A stretch of 64,000 bases of DNA from Halomonas sp. I5-271120 (lineage in GTDB: Bacteria; Pseudomonadota; Gammaproteobacteria; Pseudomonadales; Halomonadaceae). The translations under genes were made by a program, and so were the position numbers. The notes beneath the pieces were generated by a model that searched no databases, was not told where the DNA came from, and saw only the letters and a list, made by a program, of their open reading frames with translations. Location: NCBI RefSeq assembly GCF_030553075.1, contig NZ_CP130701.1, forward strand, positions 1,364,001 to 1,428,000. Reading direction: 5' to 3'. Each line of letters opens with the position of its first letter. Position 1 is the stretch's first letter. Positions 16,803-26,123 of this stretch are shown here, in pieces.

Positions 16803-17699
16803 TCAACCTCGAGGATGATGGTCAGCATGCAGCGTTTCCAGGCGCGCCTGGGCCACATGGGTATAGATCTGGGTCGTCGACAGGTCGCTATGACCCAGCA
16901 ACAGCTGTACGACACGCAAGTTGGCTCCATGATTCAATAAATGCGTGGCGAAAGCATGCCGCAGGGTATGCGGCGACAGCGGCTTGCCGATGCTGGCGGT
17001 GCGCGCATGCGCCTTGATGCGATGCCAGAAGGTCTGACGCGTCATGAAGCCATCGCTGCGCCCGGGGAACAAGGGGGGCCTGGTGATATCGCGCATCAGC
17101 GCCCCTCGCCCGGCACGCAGATAGCGCTCCAGCCAGGCGATGGCCTCTTCGCCGAGCGGCACCAGCCGCTCCTTGTCGCCCTTGCCCAGCACGCGCACCA
17201 CGCCCTGACGCAGGTTGACCGCGTCGGTGGTCAGGCCCACCAGCTCCGATACCCGCAGGCCACCGGCATAGAGCACCTCGAGCATGGCGCGATCACGAAG
17301 CCCGAGGGCGGTGTCGGTATCCGGCGCCTCGAGCAGCCGCTCGACCTCGTCCTCGTCGAGGGTGCGAGGCAGGCTCGGCCGGACCGGCGGTAGGCGCACC
17401 TCGGTGAGCGGGTCGGTATCGATCAGGCCCTCGACCAGCGCCCAGCGGTAGAAACGGCGCAGGCTCGACAGCAGCCGGGCGTTGGAGCGCAGCTGATAGC
17501 CGGCGGCACGGCGCGCGTCTAGCCAGTCAGGCAGTGCCTGGGGGGCGGGGTCGAGCAGCGACTCGCTGCGCTCGGCCAGTCGCTCAGCCCAGGCGGCCAG
17601 GTCATGGCGATAGGCGGCCAGGGTATTGTCGCTGGCGCCCTGCTCGAGCCACAGGGCATCGAGAAAGCGCTCCCGCAGGGTCTCGGTGTGATCGCTCAT
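16803..17699 (-). CDS. xerD: Site-specific tyrosine recombinase XerD
   Basis: With XerC it resolves chromosome dimers at dif next to FtsK. The 298 residues are the standard length. A SAM-like N-terminal core-binding domain precedes the catalytic domain. The catalytic residues are visible: Arg in AGGLRVSELVGL, Lys in GKGDKERLVPL, His and Arg in HTLRHAFATHLL, His in LLGHSDLSTTQIYTHV and the nucleophile Tyr in the same segment. It is the first gene of the xerD-dsbC-hom-thrC run and is separated from rplS upstream by a terminator. Confidence 0.95.
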   Translation of the reverse strand: MSDHTETLRERFLDALWLEQGASDNTLAAYRHDLAAWAERLAERSESLLDPAPQALPDWLDARRAAGYQLRSNARLLSSLRRFYRWALVEGLIDTDPLTEVRLPPVRPSLPRTLDEDEVERLLEAPDTDTALGLRDRAMLEVLYAGGLRVSELVGLTTDAVNLRQGVVRVLGKGDKERLVPLGEEAIAWLERYLRAGRGALMRDITRPPLFPGRSDGFMTRQTFWHRIKAHARTASIGKPLSPHTLRHAFATHLLNHGANLRVVQLLLGHSDLSTTQIYTHVAQARLETLHADHHPRG

Positions 17700-17735
17700 G
17701 CAGCGCCCTCATGATATTTCCCCGCCCAGACACGA

Positions 17736-17772
17736 CGAAACCCCGCCCCGCGCGAGCGGTGACGGGGTTTCG
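17736..17772 (-). terminator. Terminator hairpin after rplS
   Basis: Inverted repeat CGAAACCCCG/CGGGGTTTCG (10 bp) with a 17-nt loop that can itself pair. It lies between rplS and xerD and would end the rpsP-rimM-trmD-rplS transcript. The T-tract on the minus strand is short. Confidence 0.6.
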
Positions 17773-17791
17773 ACATGAAGCATCTCCCGGC

Positions 17792-18148
17792 TTAGGAGAG
17801 CTTTTCCTTGATGCGTGCGGACTTGCCGCTGCGCTCGCGGAGGTAGTACAGCTTGGCCTGGCGCACGTCACCGCGACGCTTGACCTCGATGGAGTCGACC
17901 AGCGGGCTGTAGGTCTGGAAGGTACGCTCGACGCCAACGCCGTGGGACACTTTGCGCACGGTGAAGGCGGAGTTCAGGCCGCGGTTGCGCTTGCCGATGA
18001 CGACGCCTTCGAAGGCCTGCAGACGCTCGCGGGTACCTTCCTTGACCTTGACCTGAACGACAACGGTGTCGCCCGGGGCAAAGGCCGGGATTTCCTTGCC
18101 CATCTGCTCGGATTCGATCGCCTGGATCACGGAATTCTTGCTGCTCAT
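17792..18148 (-). CDS. rplS: Large ribosomal subunit protein L19
   Basis: A 118-residue structural protein at the 30S-50S interface. The motifs [30 protein letters not shown] and [15 protein letters not shown] are diagnostic of L19. The chosen ATG (MSSKNSV) has GAGGAG upstream; a longer open frame upstream has no support. It is the last gene of the rpsP-rimM-trmD-rplS operon, an arrangement conserved in gammaproteobacteria. Confidence 0.97.
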   Translation of the reverse strand: MSSKNSVIQAIESEQMGKEIPAFAPGDTVVVQVKVKEGTRERLQAFEGVVIGKRNRGLNSAFTVRKVSHGVGVERTFQTYSPLVDSIEVKRRGDVRQAKLYYLRERSGKSARIKEKLS

Positions 18149-18281
18149 TGCTAGCTCCTCGATAACTTGTATCGCCTTCGGCCTAAGCCGTCGGCGGTGA
18201 TCCCGGCGCGAATCCTTGAGGATGGCGCGGGAATCGCTCTGTGTATGACGCAGGGGCACGGCGCGCATGCCTCAAGCCTTT

Positions 18282-19058
18282 TCAGGAAGGCTCCTGCACC
18301 TCCGCCTTGCTGGCGTATTCCTCGATGAATTCATCGAGCAGTGCCTGCTGGTCAGTCGCCAAGGTCCTGCCTTCGAGCAGGTCTGGGCGCCTGAGCCAGG
18401 TGCGGCCCAATGACTGCTTCAGCCGCCAGCGGCGAATCGCCGCGTGGTTGCCGCTGAGCAGTACATCCGGCACCCGTCGCCCGTCGATCTCGTCGGGGCG
18501 CGTATAGTGCGGGCAATCCAGCAGGCCGTCGTTGAAGGAATCTTCCTCCGCCGACGCCTGATGGCCCAGCACACCAGGCACCAGTCGGGCCAGGGCATCG
18601 ACCATCACCATGGCGGGCAGCTCACCACCACTCAGCACGTAGTCGCCGATCGAGACTTCCTCGTCGATATCGGCTTCCACCACGCGCTCGTCGATGCCTT
18701 CATAGCGTCCAGCCACCACCACCAGGGGGCCGCTGTCGGCCAGCGCCTGCACGCCCGCCTGATCCAGAGGTCGCCCCTGTGGCGACAGGTAGATCACCCG
18801 GGCCGGCTGGCCGGCACTGCTCTCGGCCGTTGCCCGCGCCTCATGGATGGCATGGCGCAGGGTATCGACCTTCATCAACATGCCTGGTCCGCCCCCGTAG
18901 GGACGATCATCCACCGTGCGATGGTTATCGGTTGCATAGTCCCGGGGATTCCAGAACTCGAGCTCCAGCAACCCCTGTCTGACCGCCCGTCCCGTCACCC
19001 CATACTGGGTGATGGCATCAAACATCTCCGGGAACAGCGATACGACCCCAATCCACAC
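18282..19058 (-). CDS. trmD: tRNA (guanine-37-N1)-methyltransferase
   Basis: Methylates G37 next to the anticodon using S-adenosylmethionine and prevents +1 frameshifting. It is about 258 residues. The SPOUT knot regions [25 protein letters not shown] and [14 protein letters not shown] are clear. Homologues begin with MWIG...SLFPEMF, which fits a GTG start at 19058 ([13 protein letters not shown]) with GGAAGAA upstream. An ATG 21 codons earlier would add a tail absent from the family. It is the third gene of the rpsP operon. Confidence 0.95.
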   Translation of the reverse strand: MWIGVVSLFPEMFDAITQYGVTGRAVRQGLLELEFWNPRDYATDNHRTVDDRPYGGGPGMLMKVDTLRHAIHEARATAESSAGQPARVIYLSPQGRPLDQAGVQALADSGPLVVVAGRYEGIDERVVEADIDEEVSIGDYVLSGGELPAMVMVDALARLVPGVLGHQASAEEDSFNDGLLDCPHYTRPDEIDGRRVPDVLLSGNHAAIRRWRLKQSLGRTWLRRPDLLEGRTLATDQQALLDEFIEEYASKAEVQEPS

Positions 19059-19130
19059 AGCGTTTCTTCCAGGCCTAGCTCCTCTGGGCTGCCCACGGGC
19101 AGCGATCGAGGAGGGCGTCACCAGGACGTC

Positions 19131-19667
19131 TTAAAATTCGGGATCCCAGTCCACCGTCATGCCACCGGCGGCCAGGTCCACCTCAAGCACCACTTCGTCG
19201 GGCAAAAACGGCAGCAGCCGCTCCTTGCCGTCGGCGTCCTTGACGACCATCACGTCGTTGGCGCCGGTCTCGAACAGGTAGGCCACATGTCCCAGGCTTT
19301 CGCCGTCGTTTGTGGTGACCTGGAGACCCTCCAGTTGATGCCAGTAATACTCGCCCGCCTCGAGCGGCGGCAGCGACTGTTTAGGCAGCAGAATCTCTGC
19401 GCCCGCCAGTTGCTCTGCCTGCTCGCGTGACGTCACCCCATCCAGCTGGGCCACCAGGCCCTTGCCGTGCTGACGCCCCTGCGCCAGTTTCCGGTCGACC
19501 AGCTTGCCGTCGAGCCGCAACTGCCACTCGGGGTAGTCGAGGATGCCGTCCATCGGGCTGGTGTATGAATACACCTTCAGCCAGCCTTTCACACCGTAGG
19601 TGCTGGTCAGCTTGCCCAGCACCACGTGCTGGTCACTGCCGGCGCCTGTCGTTGCGTCTTGGGTCAT
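19131..19667 (-). CDS. rimM: Ribosome maturation factor RimM
   Basis: Helps assemble the 30S head by binding S19. About 178 residues with the two expected domains: the N-terminal RimM barrel (VVLGKLTSTYGVKGWLKVYSYT) and the PRC barrel (YYWHQLEGLQV, ETGANDVMVV, LPFLPDEVVLEVDL), ending VDWDPEF as in E. coli VDWDPGF. Several starts are close together (19679 GTG, 19673 ATG, 19667 ATG). I prefer 19667 because AGGTGG lies eight bases upstream. It follows rpsP by 45 nt. Confidence 0.94.
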   Translation of the reverse strand: MTQDATTGAGSDQHVVLGKLTSTYGVKGWLKVYSYTSPMDGILDYPEWQLRLDGKLVDRKLAQGRQHGKGLVAQLDGVTSREQAEQLAGAEILLPKQSLPPLEAGEYYWHQLEGLQVTTNDGESLGHVAYLFETGANDVMVVKDADGKERLLPFLPDEVVLEVDLAAGGMTVDWDPEF

Positions 19668-19712
19668 GGCCATTACCACCTAGATACCGTATCTAGCGAC
19701 CGCAATTCAGGC

Positions 19713-19961
19713 TCAGGCCTGCTTGCGGGCTTCCTTGACCAGCTCAGCGACGCGCGCAGAGACCTGGGCACCCTGTTCTTGCCACTGGGCGATACGGTCA
19801 AGATCGATGCGCAGGCGCTCTTCCTGGCCGCGGGCGACCGGGTTGAAGAAGCCGACGCGCTCGATGAAGCGGCCGTCACGAGACTTGCGAGAATCGCTTA
19901 CGGTCAGGTGGTAGAAGGGACGCTTCTTGGCGCCACCACGTGCCAGACGAATGGTAACCAT
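19713..19961 (-). CDS. rpsP: Small ribosomal subunit protein S16
   Basis: An 82-residue ribosomal protein and the first gene of the rpsP-rimM-trmD-rplS operon. It begins [19 protein letters not shown], followed by [21 protein letters not shown], both S16 signatures. The end [10 protein letters not shown] is basic, as usual. Confidence 0.97.
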   Translation of the reverse strand: MVTIRLARGGAKKRPFYHLTVSDSRKSRDGRFIERVGFFNPVARGQEERLRIDLDRIAQWQEQGAQVSARVAELVKEARKQA

Positions 19962-20045
19962 TGCGTTATCTGTCCTTCGGTTGGAGTTGCTGAAAATTGG
20001 TCTTCGGCCGCGCGCTGTCGCGCGGTCCTGCCACGAAGACGCGAC

Positions 20046-20074
20046 ATTCTACGGAAATCGATGCCTCTTGGGAA
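20046..20074 (-). promoter_or_regulatory. Candidate promoter of the rpsP operon
   Basis: On the minus strand TTCCCA (20069-20074) and TAGAAT (20046-20051) are separated by 17 bp. They lie 85-113 nt upstream of the rpsP start and just past the ffh stop. The -10 is good and the -35 is poor, so confidence is moderate. Confidence 0.45.
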
Positions 20075-20096
20075 CCTTTTGTGTGCCGAGCGGCAA

Positions 20097-21515
20097 TCAT
20101 CGCCGCGGCAGGCCGCCCGGGCCGCCCATACCACCGGGGCCACCCATGCCACCGGGACCGCCCGGGCCACCGCCGCCCATCATGCCCGACATGCCGCGCA
20201 TCATCTTCTGCATGCCGCCTTTCTTGCCGACCTTCTTCATCATCTTCTGCATCTGCTTGTGCTGCTTCAGCAGACGGTTGAGGTCGGGCACCTGCAGGCC
20301 GGCACCGGCGGCGATGCGGCGCTTGCGAGAACCGTTGATGATCTCCGGACGACGGCGCTCCTTGGGCGTCATCGAGTTGATCAGCGACTCGAGCTTGCCG
20401 AACTCTTTCTCGGGGCCCGGGCCCTTGGCCATATCGGCCATCTGCCCCATGCCCGGCAGCTTGCCCATCAGGCCGCCCATGCCGCCCATCTTCTTGAGCT
20501 GCTGGAGCTGGTCGCGGAAATCCTCGAGGTCGAAGCCGTCGCCCTTCTTGACCTTCTTGGCGAGCTTTTCGGCCTTGCCCTTGTCGACGGTGCGCTCGGC
20601 TTCCTCGATCAGCGACAGCACGTCGCCCATGCCGAGGATGCGCGAGGCCACGCGGTCCGGATGGAAGGGCTCGAGGGCATCGACCTTCTCGCCCATGCCC
20701 ATGAACTTGATCGGCTTGCCGGTGATATGGCGCACCGACAGGGCGGCACCGCCGCGGGCATCGCCATCGGCCTTGGTCAGGATCACGCCGGTCAGCGGCA
20801 GGGCCTCGTGGAAGGCCTTGGCGGTATTGGCGGCGTCCTGGCCGGTCATGGCATCGACGACGAACAGGGTTTCCTGCGGCGCACAGACACGGTGCAGGGC
20901 CTGGATCTCGTCCATCATGTCGGTGTCGACATGCAGTCGACCGGCGGTATCGACGATCACCACATCGTGGAACTGGATCTTGGCGTGCTTGAGGGCTGCC
21001 TCGGCAATCGCCACCGGCTTCTGATCGGAAGAAGACGGGAAGAAGTCGACCTCGACCTCACCGGCCAGCGTCTCGAGCTGGTCGATGGCCGCCGGGCGAT
21101 AGACGTCGGCGGAGACCACCAGCACTTTCTTCTTTTCGCGCTCGCGCAGGTAACGGGCGAGCTTGGCCACCGAGGTGGTCTTGCCCGCGCCCTGCAGGCC
21201 GGCCATCAGAATCACCGAGGGCGAGCCCTTGAGGGACAGCCCCTCGGTGCCGTCGCCCATGATCGCCTCGAGCTCCTGCTGGACGATCTTGACGAACTGC
21301 TGGCCCGGCGAGAGGCTCTTCGAGACCTCCTGACCAACGGCGCGCTCGCGCACCTTGTCGATGAACGCCTTGACCACCGGCAGGGCCACGTCGGCCTCCA
21401 GCAGCGCACGGCGCACCTCGCGCAGGGTATCCTTGATATTATCTTCGGTCAGCTTGGCCTGACCGCTGATGGACTTCAGCGTCGTCGATAAACGCTCTGT
21501 CAAACTCTCGAACAT
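20097..21515 (-). CDS. ffh: Signal recognition particle protein Ffh (SRP54)
   Basis: The SRP GTPase that, with 4.5S RNA and FtsY, targets inner-membrane proteins. It is 472 residues in NG plus M domains. G1 is GLQGAGKTTSVAKLA, G3 is VDTAGRLHVD, G4 is TKADGDARGGA, and ITGKPIKFMGMGEK follows. The methionine-rich M domain (about 300-440) ends in a long Gly/Met-rich tail (GGGGPGGPGGMGG repeats). The tail is longer and more repetitive than in E. coli. It is separate from, but upstream of and parallel to, the rpsP operon. Confidence 0.97.
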   Translation of the reverse strand: MFESLTERLSTTLKSISGQAKLTEDNIKDTLREVRRALLEADVALPVVKAFIDKVRERAVGQEVSKSLSPGQQFVKIVQQELEAIMGDGTEGLSLKGSPSVILMAGLQGAGKTTSVAKLARYLREREKKKVLVVSADVYRPAAIDQLETLAGEVEVDFFPSSSDQKPVAIAEAALKHAKIQFHDVVIVDTAGRLHVDTDMMDEIQALHRVCAPQETLFVVDAMTGQDAANTAKAFHEALPLTGVILTKADGDARGGAALSVRHITGKPIKFMGMGEKVDALEPFHPDRVASRILGMGDVLSLIEEAERTVDKGKAEKLAKKVKKGDGFDLEDFRDQLQQLKKMGGMGGLMGKLPGMGQMADMAKGPGPEKEFGKLESLINSMTPKERRRPEIINGSRKRRIAAGAGLQVPDLNRLLKQHKQMQKMMKKVGKKGGMQKMMRGMSGMMGGGGPGGPGGMGGPGGMGGPGGLPRR

Positions 21516-21724
21516 GGGGCCCTCCGGCAGGGATGCCTGGCTTTGGGCGGCGATTATACGCCTTCCCGCCGCCAGTCTCCATGCGCCAGCCGCACGGACC
21601 GGGCATCACATGTGAGCAGCACGCGGGCGCCCGGCTGGGCGCGACCGGGGGGATTCGGTATAGTGACCCCTTCCTGAATTTCCACTCGCGAGACGCCGCT
21701 GTCGACGGCGATGGACAGCAACCG

Positions 21725-22519
21725 ATGCAGGCGCTTCCCTTTGCCCTTCTGGCCATAGCCTTCTACCTGGGCGCTGCCTCCTGGCAGGCGCTGACGCTCT
21801 TGCGCCGTGTCCCCCAGCGCCCGAAGCTGGTACGCGGCCTCGGCACCCTGGCGCTGGCTTTCCACGGCCTGGTGATTGCCGTGGTGATCCGCGAGACCGG
21901 CGGCCTGTGGCTTGGCCTGTCACCGAGCCTGGTGATGGTCAGCGCGCTGGTCACGGCGCTCTTGATGCTGGTCAGCCTGGCCAAGCCGGTACTCAATGCC
22001 GCCGTCGGCGTATTCCCTGTCGCGGCGATGACCCTGGTGACTGCCGTGGCCTGGCCGGGCGGCGAGCACCAGGGGCATATCACGCCGGGCATCGCCCTGC
22101 ATGTCATCAGCTCGGCCCTTGCCTTTGCGCTGCTGGCAATCGCGGCCGTGCAGTCCATGCTGCTGGCTTGGCAGAACCAGGCCCTGCGCCATCACCACAT
22201 CAGCGGCGTCGTTCAGACTCTGCCGCCGCTCACGACCATGGAGCGGGTGCTGTTCGAGCTGATCTGGGCCGGCATGATCCTGCTGACCCTGGCTATCGCC
22301 AGCGGCTTCCTGTTCGTCGACAACCTGTTTGCTCAGCACCTGGTTCACAAGACCGTACTGTCGCTGGCCGCCTGGGTGATCTTCGCCGCCCTACTCATCG
22401 GCCATCACTGGCTGGGCTGGCGCGGGCTAAAGGCGGTACGCTGGACCCTGGGTGGCGGCGTCTTGCTGCTGCTGGCCTACTTCGGCACCAAGTTCGCGGT
22501 CGAGGTAATCTTCTCTTGA
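21725..22519 (+). CDS. CcsA-like inner membrane protein, YpjD type
   Basis: A 264-residue protein with about eight membrane helices belonging to the cytochrome c assembly (CcsA/HemX-like) superfamily. GIALHVISSALAFALLAIAAVQS and LIGHHWLGWRGLKA match YpjD, the uncharacterised inner-membrane protein next to ffh in many gammaproteobacteria. Conserved His residues (LHV, GHHW) suggest haem contacts, but the biochemical role is not settled. I chose the ATG at 21725 because the 64 codons upstream are not family-like and overlap the ffh leader. It is divergent from ffh and is followed by the CorB-type gene. Confidence 0.85.
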   Translation: MQALPFALLAIAFYLGAASWQALTLLRRVPQRPKLVRGLGTLALAFHGLVIAVVIRETGGLWLGLSPSLVMVSALVTALLMLVSLAKPVLNAAVGVFPVAAMTLVTAVAWPGGEHQGHITPGIALHVISSALAFALLAIAAVQSMLLAWQNQALRHHHISGVVQTLPPLTTMERVLFELIWAGMILLTLAIASGFLFVDNLFAQHLVHKTVLSLAAWVIFAALLIGHHWLGWRGLKAVRWTLGGGVLLLLAYFGTKFAVEVIFS

Positions 22520-22610
22520 AACCGACCGCCCGGGGCGTCTTCCGTGCCTTGACAGTCTCCGGGGGAATCCCTACAAACAAGCCTGACCTGTCTTCGAGGA
22601 CCTTCTCATC

Positions 22611-23894
22611 TTGAGTGACGATTTCCCGCTGGGACTACTGTTCGGCCTGCTGTTTCTGCTCGTCTGCCTGTCGGCGTTCTTCTCGAGCTCCGAGACCGGC
22701 ATGATGTCGATCAACCGCTACCGCGTCAGCCACCAGGCCAACAGCGGTGATCGTCCTGCCAAGCGCGTGTTGCGCCTTCTGGCCAGGCCCGACCGGCTGA
22801 TCGGCGTGATCCTGATCGGCAACAACCTGGTCAACAACCTGGCGGCGGCGCTGGCCACGGTGCTGGCCATCCACTACTTCGGCGAAGTCACCGGCCCGGC
22901 CATTGCACCGCTGATCCTGACCATCGTGATTCTGATCTTCGCCGAGGTCGGTCCCAAGACCTATGCGGCGATCAAGCCCGAGCGCATCGCCTACCCGGCA
23001 TCCGTGGCGCTCGAGCCACTGCTCAAGGTGCTCTATCCGCTGGTGTGGCTGGTAAACACCATCTCCAACGGCCTGCTGCGCCTGATCGGCGTCAAGAGCC
23101 TGACCGGCAACGGCGACCACTTGACCCGGGATGAGCTGCGCACCGTGGTGCACGAAGCCGGCACCATGATCCCGCGTCGCCACCAGGCGATGCTGCTGTC
23201 GATCCTCGATCTCGAGAACGTCACCGTGAACGACATCATGGTGCCGCGTCATGAGGTGGTGGGCATCGATCTCGAAGATGAACTCGAGAGCATCCTGGCG
23301 CAGATCCGCACGAGCCAGCACACCCGAGTACCGGTCTTCAAGGGCGACATCAACAACATCATCGGCATGCTGCACCTGCGCAACGCGGCGCGCTTCCTGT
23401 CCAAGGACGAGGTCACCAAGGCCGCCATCGTGCAGGAAGCGCGGGAGCCCTACTTCATCCCCGAGTCGACGCCGCTGCACACGCAACTGCTCAACTTCCA
23501 GCAGCAGAAGCGGCGCACCGGCATCGTGGTCGACGAGTACGGCGACGTGGAAGGCCTGGTCACGCTGGAGGACATCCTCGAGGAGATCGTCGGCGAGTTC
23601 ACCACCGACATGGCGGGCATGCATCAGGAAATGCACCTGCAGGATGACGGCAGCTACGTGATCGAGGGCACCGCCAATATCCGCGAACTCAACAAGTCAC
23701 TGGGCTGGCAGTTGCCCACCGACGGCCCCAAGACCCTCAACGGCCTGATCCTTGAGCACCTCGAGTCCTTCCCCGAAGGCCCCACCTGCCTGCAGGTCAG
23801 CAACGTGCGCATGGAAATCATCGAGGTGAGGGACAAGGTCATCACCTCGGCGCGCTGCTGGCAGCATGTGCGCCGCGCCGCCCGCCAGGAATGA
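22611..23894 (+). CDS. CorB/CNNM-type transporter-associated protein (HlyC/CorC family, YfjD-like)
   Basis: A 427-residue membrane protein. It has an N-terminal CNNM/DUF21 domain of about four helices (AFFSSSETGMMSINRYR, GNNLVNNLAAALATV, IFAEVGPKTYAAI), a CBS pair (VNDIMVPRHEVVGID; RRTGIVVDEYGDVEGLVTLEDILEEIVGE) and a C-terminal CorC_HlyC domain. The family is linked to Mg2+ and other divalent cation handling. The start is a TTG preceded by GAGGA; no ATG fits. It sits 91 nt after the ypjD-like gene, the same pairing as ypjD-yfjD near ffh in E. coli. Confidence 0.92.
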   Translation: MSDDFPLGLLFGLLFLLVCLSAFFSSSETGMMSINRYRVSHQANSGDRPAKRVLRLLARPDRLIGVILIGNNLVNNLAAALATVLAIHYFGEVTGPAIAPLILTIVILIFAEVGPKTYAAIKPERIAYPASVALEPLLKVLYPLVWLVNTISNGLLRLIGVKSLTGNGDHLTRDELRTVVHEAGTMIPRRHQAMLLSILDLENVTVNDIMVPRHEVVGIDLEDELESILAQIRTSQHTRVPVFKGDINNIIGMLHLRNAARFLSKDEVTKAAIVQEAREPYFIPESTPLHTQLLNFQQQKRRTGIVVDEYGDVEGLVTLEDILEEIVGEFTTDMAGMHQEMHLQDDGSYVIEGTANIRELNKSLGWQLPTDGPKTLNGLILEHLESFPEGPTCLQVSNVRMEIIEVRDKVITSARCWQHVRRAARQE

Positions 23895-24029
23895 CACCCA
23901 CGGCCCTGTTCGGCACTGAGGGGCGGGGCTTAAGCCCTCGGGCCTAACACCCCGACCAGGTGCCGCTGATCCCGGATGCCTGCGCGTCATCTCAGACGTG
24001 ATCGGCGCAAGATGTCATCTACTCTAGAA

Positions 24030-24129
24030 GTCACCTAAGCAAGACGTCACCTAAGCAAAGAGCCGCGTTGTCAGACAACGCGGCTCTTTGCTTTATGTCA
24101 TCCGAAGGGCAAGGTGTCATGCGAAGGGC
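24030..24129. repeat. Short tandem duplications flanking a terminator
   Basis: A 13-nt exact repeat GTCACCTAAGCAA occurs at 24030-24042 and 24046-24058, and its second copy enters the terminator stem. On the other side TGTCATCCGAAGGGC (24096-24110) is repeated as TGTCATGCGAAGGGC (24115-24129). The 260-nt space between the corB-type gene and the convergent fusion gene holds only these repeats and the hairpin. Confidence 0.7.
24053..24093. terminator. Bidirectional terminator between convergent genes
   Basis: A perfect 19-bp stem with arms AAGCAAAGAGCCGCGTTGT and its complement around a 3-nt loop. A-rich and T-rich ends on either side allow termination from both the corB-type gene (+) and the MFS-acyltransferase gene (-). 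Confidence 0.85.
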
Positions 24130-24155
24130 TACGGAAAGCCCCATCAGGCAAGGCA

Positions 24156-26123
24156 TCATTCGGCCGCGTTGCCGCGAGAGGGAGCTTTTCTGCCGGGCGT
24201 GATCCAGGCGTCGGCCTCTTGCTTCAGCGCCTTCACGCGGGCCGCGAGCTCCCCGCGACGAGCCTCGGCAGCGGGCACCGGCTCACCGAACACCAGTGCC
24301 ACCCGCGCCTGAAACCGTCGCGGCAACCGTGTCAGTGCCGGGCCATCGCGGTTCGAGGTCCAGGAGCCCCACAGCCCGGCGAGCCCCGCCGGCACCACCG
24401 GTACTGGGTTGCGAGCGAGAATCAGGTCGAGGCCGCGGCGGAAAGACTGCATCTCGCCATCCCGGGTCAGCCGGCCCTCGGGAAAAACCATTACCACCTC
24501 GCCGTGGCGCAGCGCCTGGCTGACCTGATCGAGGGTCCGCCGCAGGCCGCCCGGGTCACTGCGCTCGGAGTCCACTGGAATCGCCCCCACGAGCCGGAAT
24601 AGCCAGTTCAGCCAGGGTGATTCGTAGATCGGCCGATCCATTAGGAAGCGCAGCGGCCGCGGGCAGGCACCGCCGATCACCAGCGCGTCCATGAAGCTGA
24701 CGTGATTGCAGACCACCAGGGCCGCGCCACTCGCCGGCACATGGTGGCGACCGCGAAGGCGCAGCCGGTAGATCAGCGCGACCAGCACGAACACCAGCAG
24801 GCGCAGCACCGGCCGCGGACGACGCACGACCATTGCCACCCCGACCGCCAGCGCGATGCCTCCAAGGCTTGCCACGAAGCTCTGCAGGTCGAGCCCCAGG
24901 ACTGACAGCATCAGCCAGCCGTAGCCTGCGGCCACCACCATCAGCAGCGCATTGCAGATATTGTTGGCGGCAATGATCCGCCCTCGCTGTGCTTCGTGGC
25001 TACCCAGTTGCAGTAGCGTATAGAGCGGCACGATGTAGATACCGCCACCGAGGCCGACCAGCATTAATCCCCCCAGCATGCGCCAGACCCTGGGGTCATC
25101 GAACAGCACCGTCAGCGGCTGCCCCATGGTCGTCGCGCTGTCCACACCGGCCAGCAGCAGGCTGGCGGCACCGAGTATCAGCGCCCCCAGCGGCACCAGG
25201 CCAAGCTCCAAACGCCCGCCCGAAAGCTTGGCACAGGCCAGGGCTCCAGCACCGAAGCCGCAGGCGATCGCCACCAGCAGTACGCTCAGCATCGCCTCGG
25301 CGCCGCCCGCCACCACTCGAGCCCAGGCCGGCAGCTGTGTCAGAAAGCTTGCGCCCAAGAACCAGAAAACGCTGATAGCGAGAATCGCCGACCACAGCAC
25401 CGGCGAATGTACGCCGCCGCGCAGTACCTCGATCAGGCTGGAAAGGGGGCGAAAGCGCAATCGCCCCCGCTCGGCTGAGCGCAGGGAGGCATCCGTGGCG
25501 GAGCCCTCGGTTGAAGGCTCCGCAGTGTCAACTGGTGGCAGCGCCAGGCTAGCGCCCCACCCCACCAGGGCGACACCCACCAGGGTGGCCATGATCGCCG
25601 GGCGCGACAGAGGGTCGGGAAGCGCCGCAAACACCCCGGCCAGCAGCGCACCGGCAAGAATCGCGGCGAAGGTGCCGACGTGAACCCAGGCATTGCCGCG
25701 TCCGAGCTCATAGGACGGCAGGTGCTGGGGCAGGATGGCGAACTTGACGGCTCCGAACAGCGCCGACTGCACGCCCATCAGCACCAGCAGCACAAACAGC
25801 GCCACCAGGTTCTGGTACCAGACGGCCAGCGCCGCAAGCACCATCAGCACGCATTCGACGAACTTCAACAGGCGCACCAGCCGCCGCTTGTCAAAGCGGT
25901 CGGCCAGCTCCCCGCCCCAGGCGGAAAACAGCAGAAAAGGCAGAATAAACAGCCCCGCCGCCAGATTGATGGCCAGCCCTAAGTCCCAGCCAAGGCGCGG
26001 CACGGCGACAAAGGTCAGCATCAGCAGCAGGGTGTTGCGGAAGAGGTTATCGTTGAAGGCACCCAGCGCCTGCACCCAGAAGAAGGGCGCGAAGCGACGC
26101 TGGGTCAGCAGGCCACGGCTCAC
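24156..26123 (-). CDS. MFS transporter-acyltransferase fusion (LplT-PlsC-like)
   Basis: A 655-residue fusion. Residues 1 to about 430 form an MFS transporter starting RFAPFFWVQALGAFNDNLFRN, the LplT lysophospholipid-transporter signature. Residues from about 440 are a PlsC-type acyltransferase with NHVSFMD (473-479) and FPEGRLTR (from 547), the two catalytic boxes of 1-acyl-glycerolphosphate acyltransferases. In E. coli, LplT and Aas flip and re-acylate lysophospholipids; here transporter and acyltransferase are joined, without the acyl-ACP synthetase part. Translation starts at a GTG overlapping the TetR gene stop, so the two are coupled. The likely role is inner-membrane phospholipid repair. 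Confidence 0.9.
   Translation of the reverse strand: MSRGLLTQRRFAPFFWVQALGAFNDNLFRNTLLLMLTFVAVPRLGWDLGLAINLAAGLFILPFLLFSAWGGELADRFDKRRLVRLLKFVECVLMVLAALAVWYQNLVALFVLLVLMGVQSALFGAVKFAILPQHLPSYELGRGNAWVHVGTFAAILAGALLAGVFAALPDPLSRPAIMATLVGVALVGWGASLALPPVDTAEPSTEGSATDASLRSAERGRLRFRPLSSLIEVLRGGVHSPVLWSAILAISVFWFLGASFLTQLPAWARVVAGGAEAMLSVLLVAIACGFGAGALACAKLSGGRLELGLVPLGALILGAASLLLAGVDSATTMGQPLTVLFDDPRVWRMLGGLMLVGLGGGIYIVPLYTLLQLGSHEAQRGRIIAANNICNALLMVVAAGYGWLMLSVLGLDLQSFVASLGGIALAVGVAMVVRRPRPVLRLLVFVLVALIYRLRLRGRHHVPASGAALVVCNHVSFMDALVIGGACPRPLRFLMDRPIYESPWLNWLFRLVGAIPVDSERSDPGGLRRTLDQVSQALRHGEVVMVFPEGRLTRDGEMQSFRRGLDLILARNPVPVVPAGLAGLWGSWTSNRDGPALTRLPRRFQARVALVFGEPVPAAEARRGELAARVKALKQEADAWITPGRKAPSRGNAAE

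Noticed and set aside
20097..20250. Repetitive GGCCACC-type DNA at the end of ffh as a microsatellite
   Set aside because: It is simply the coding of a Gly/Met-rich SRP tail.
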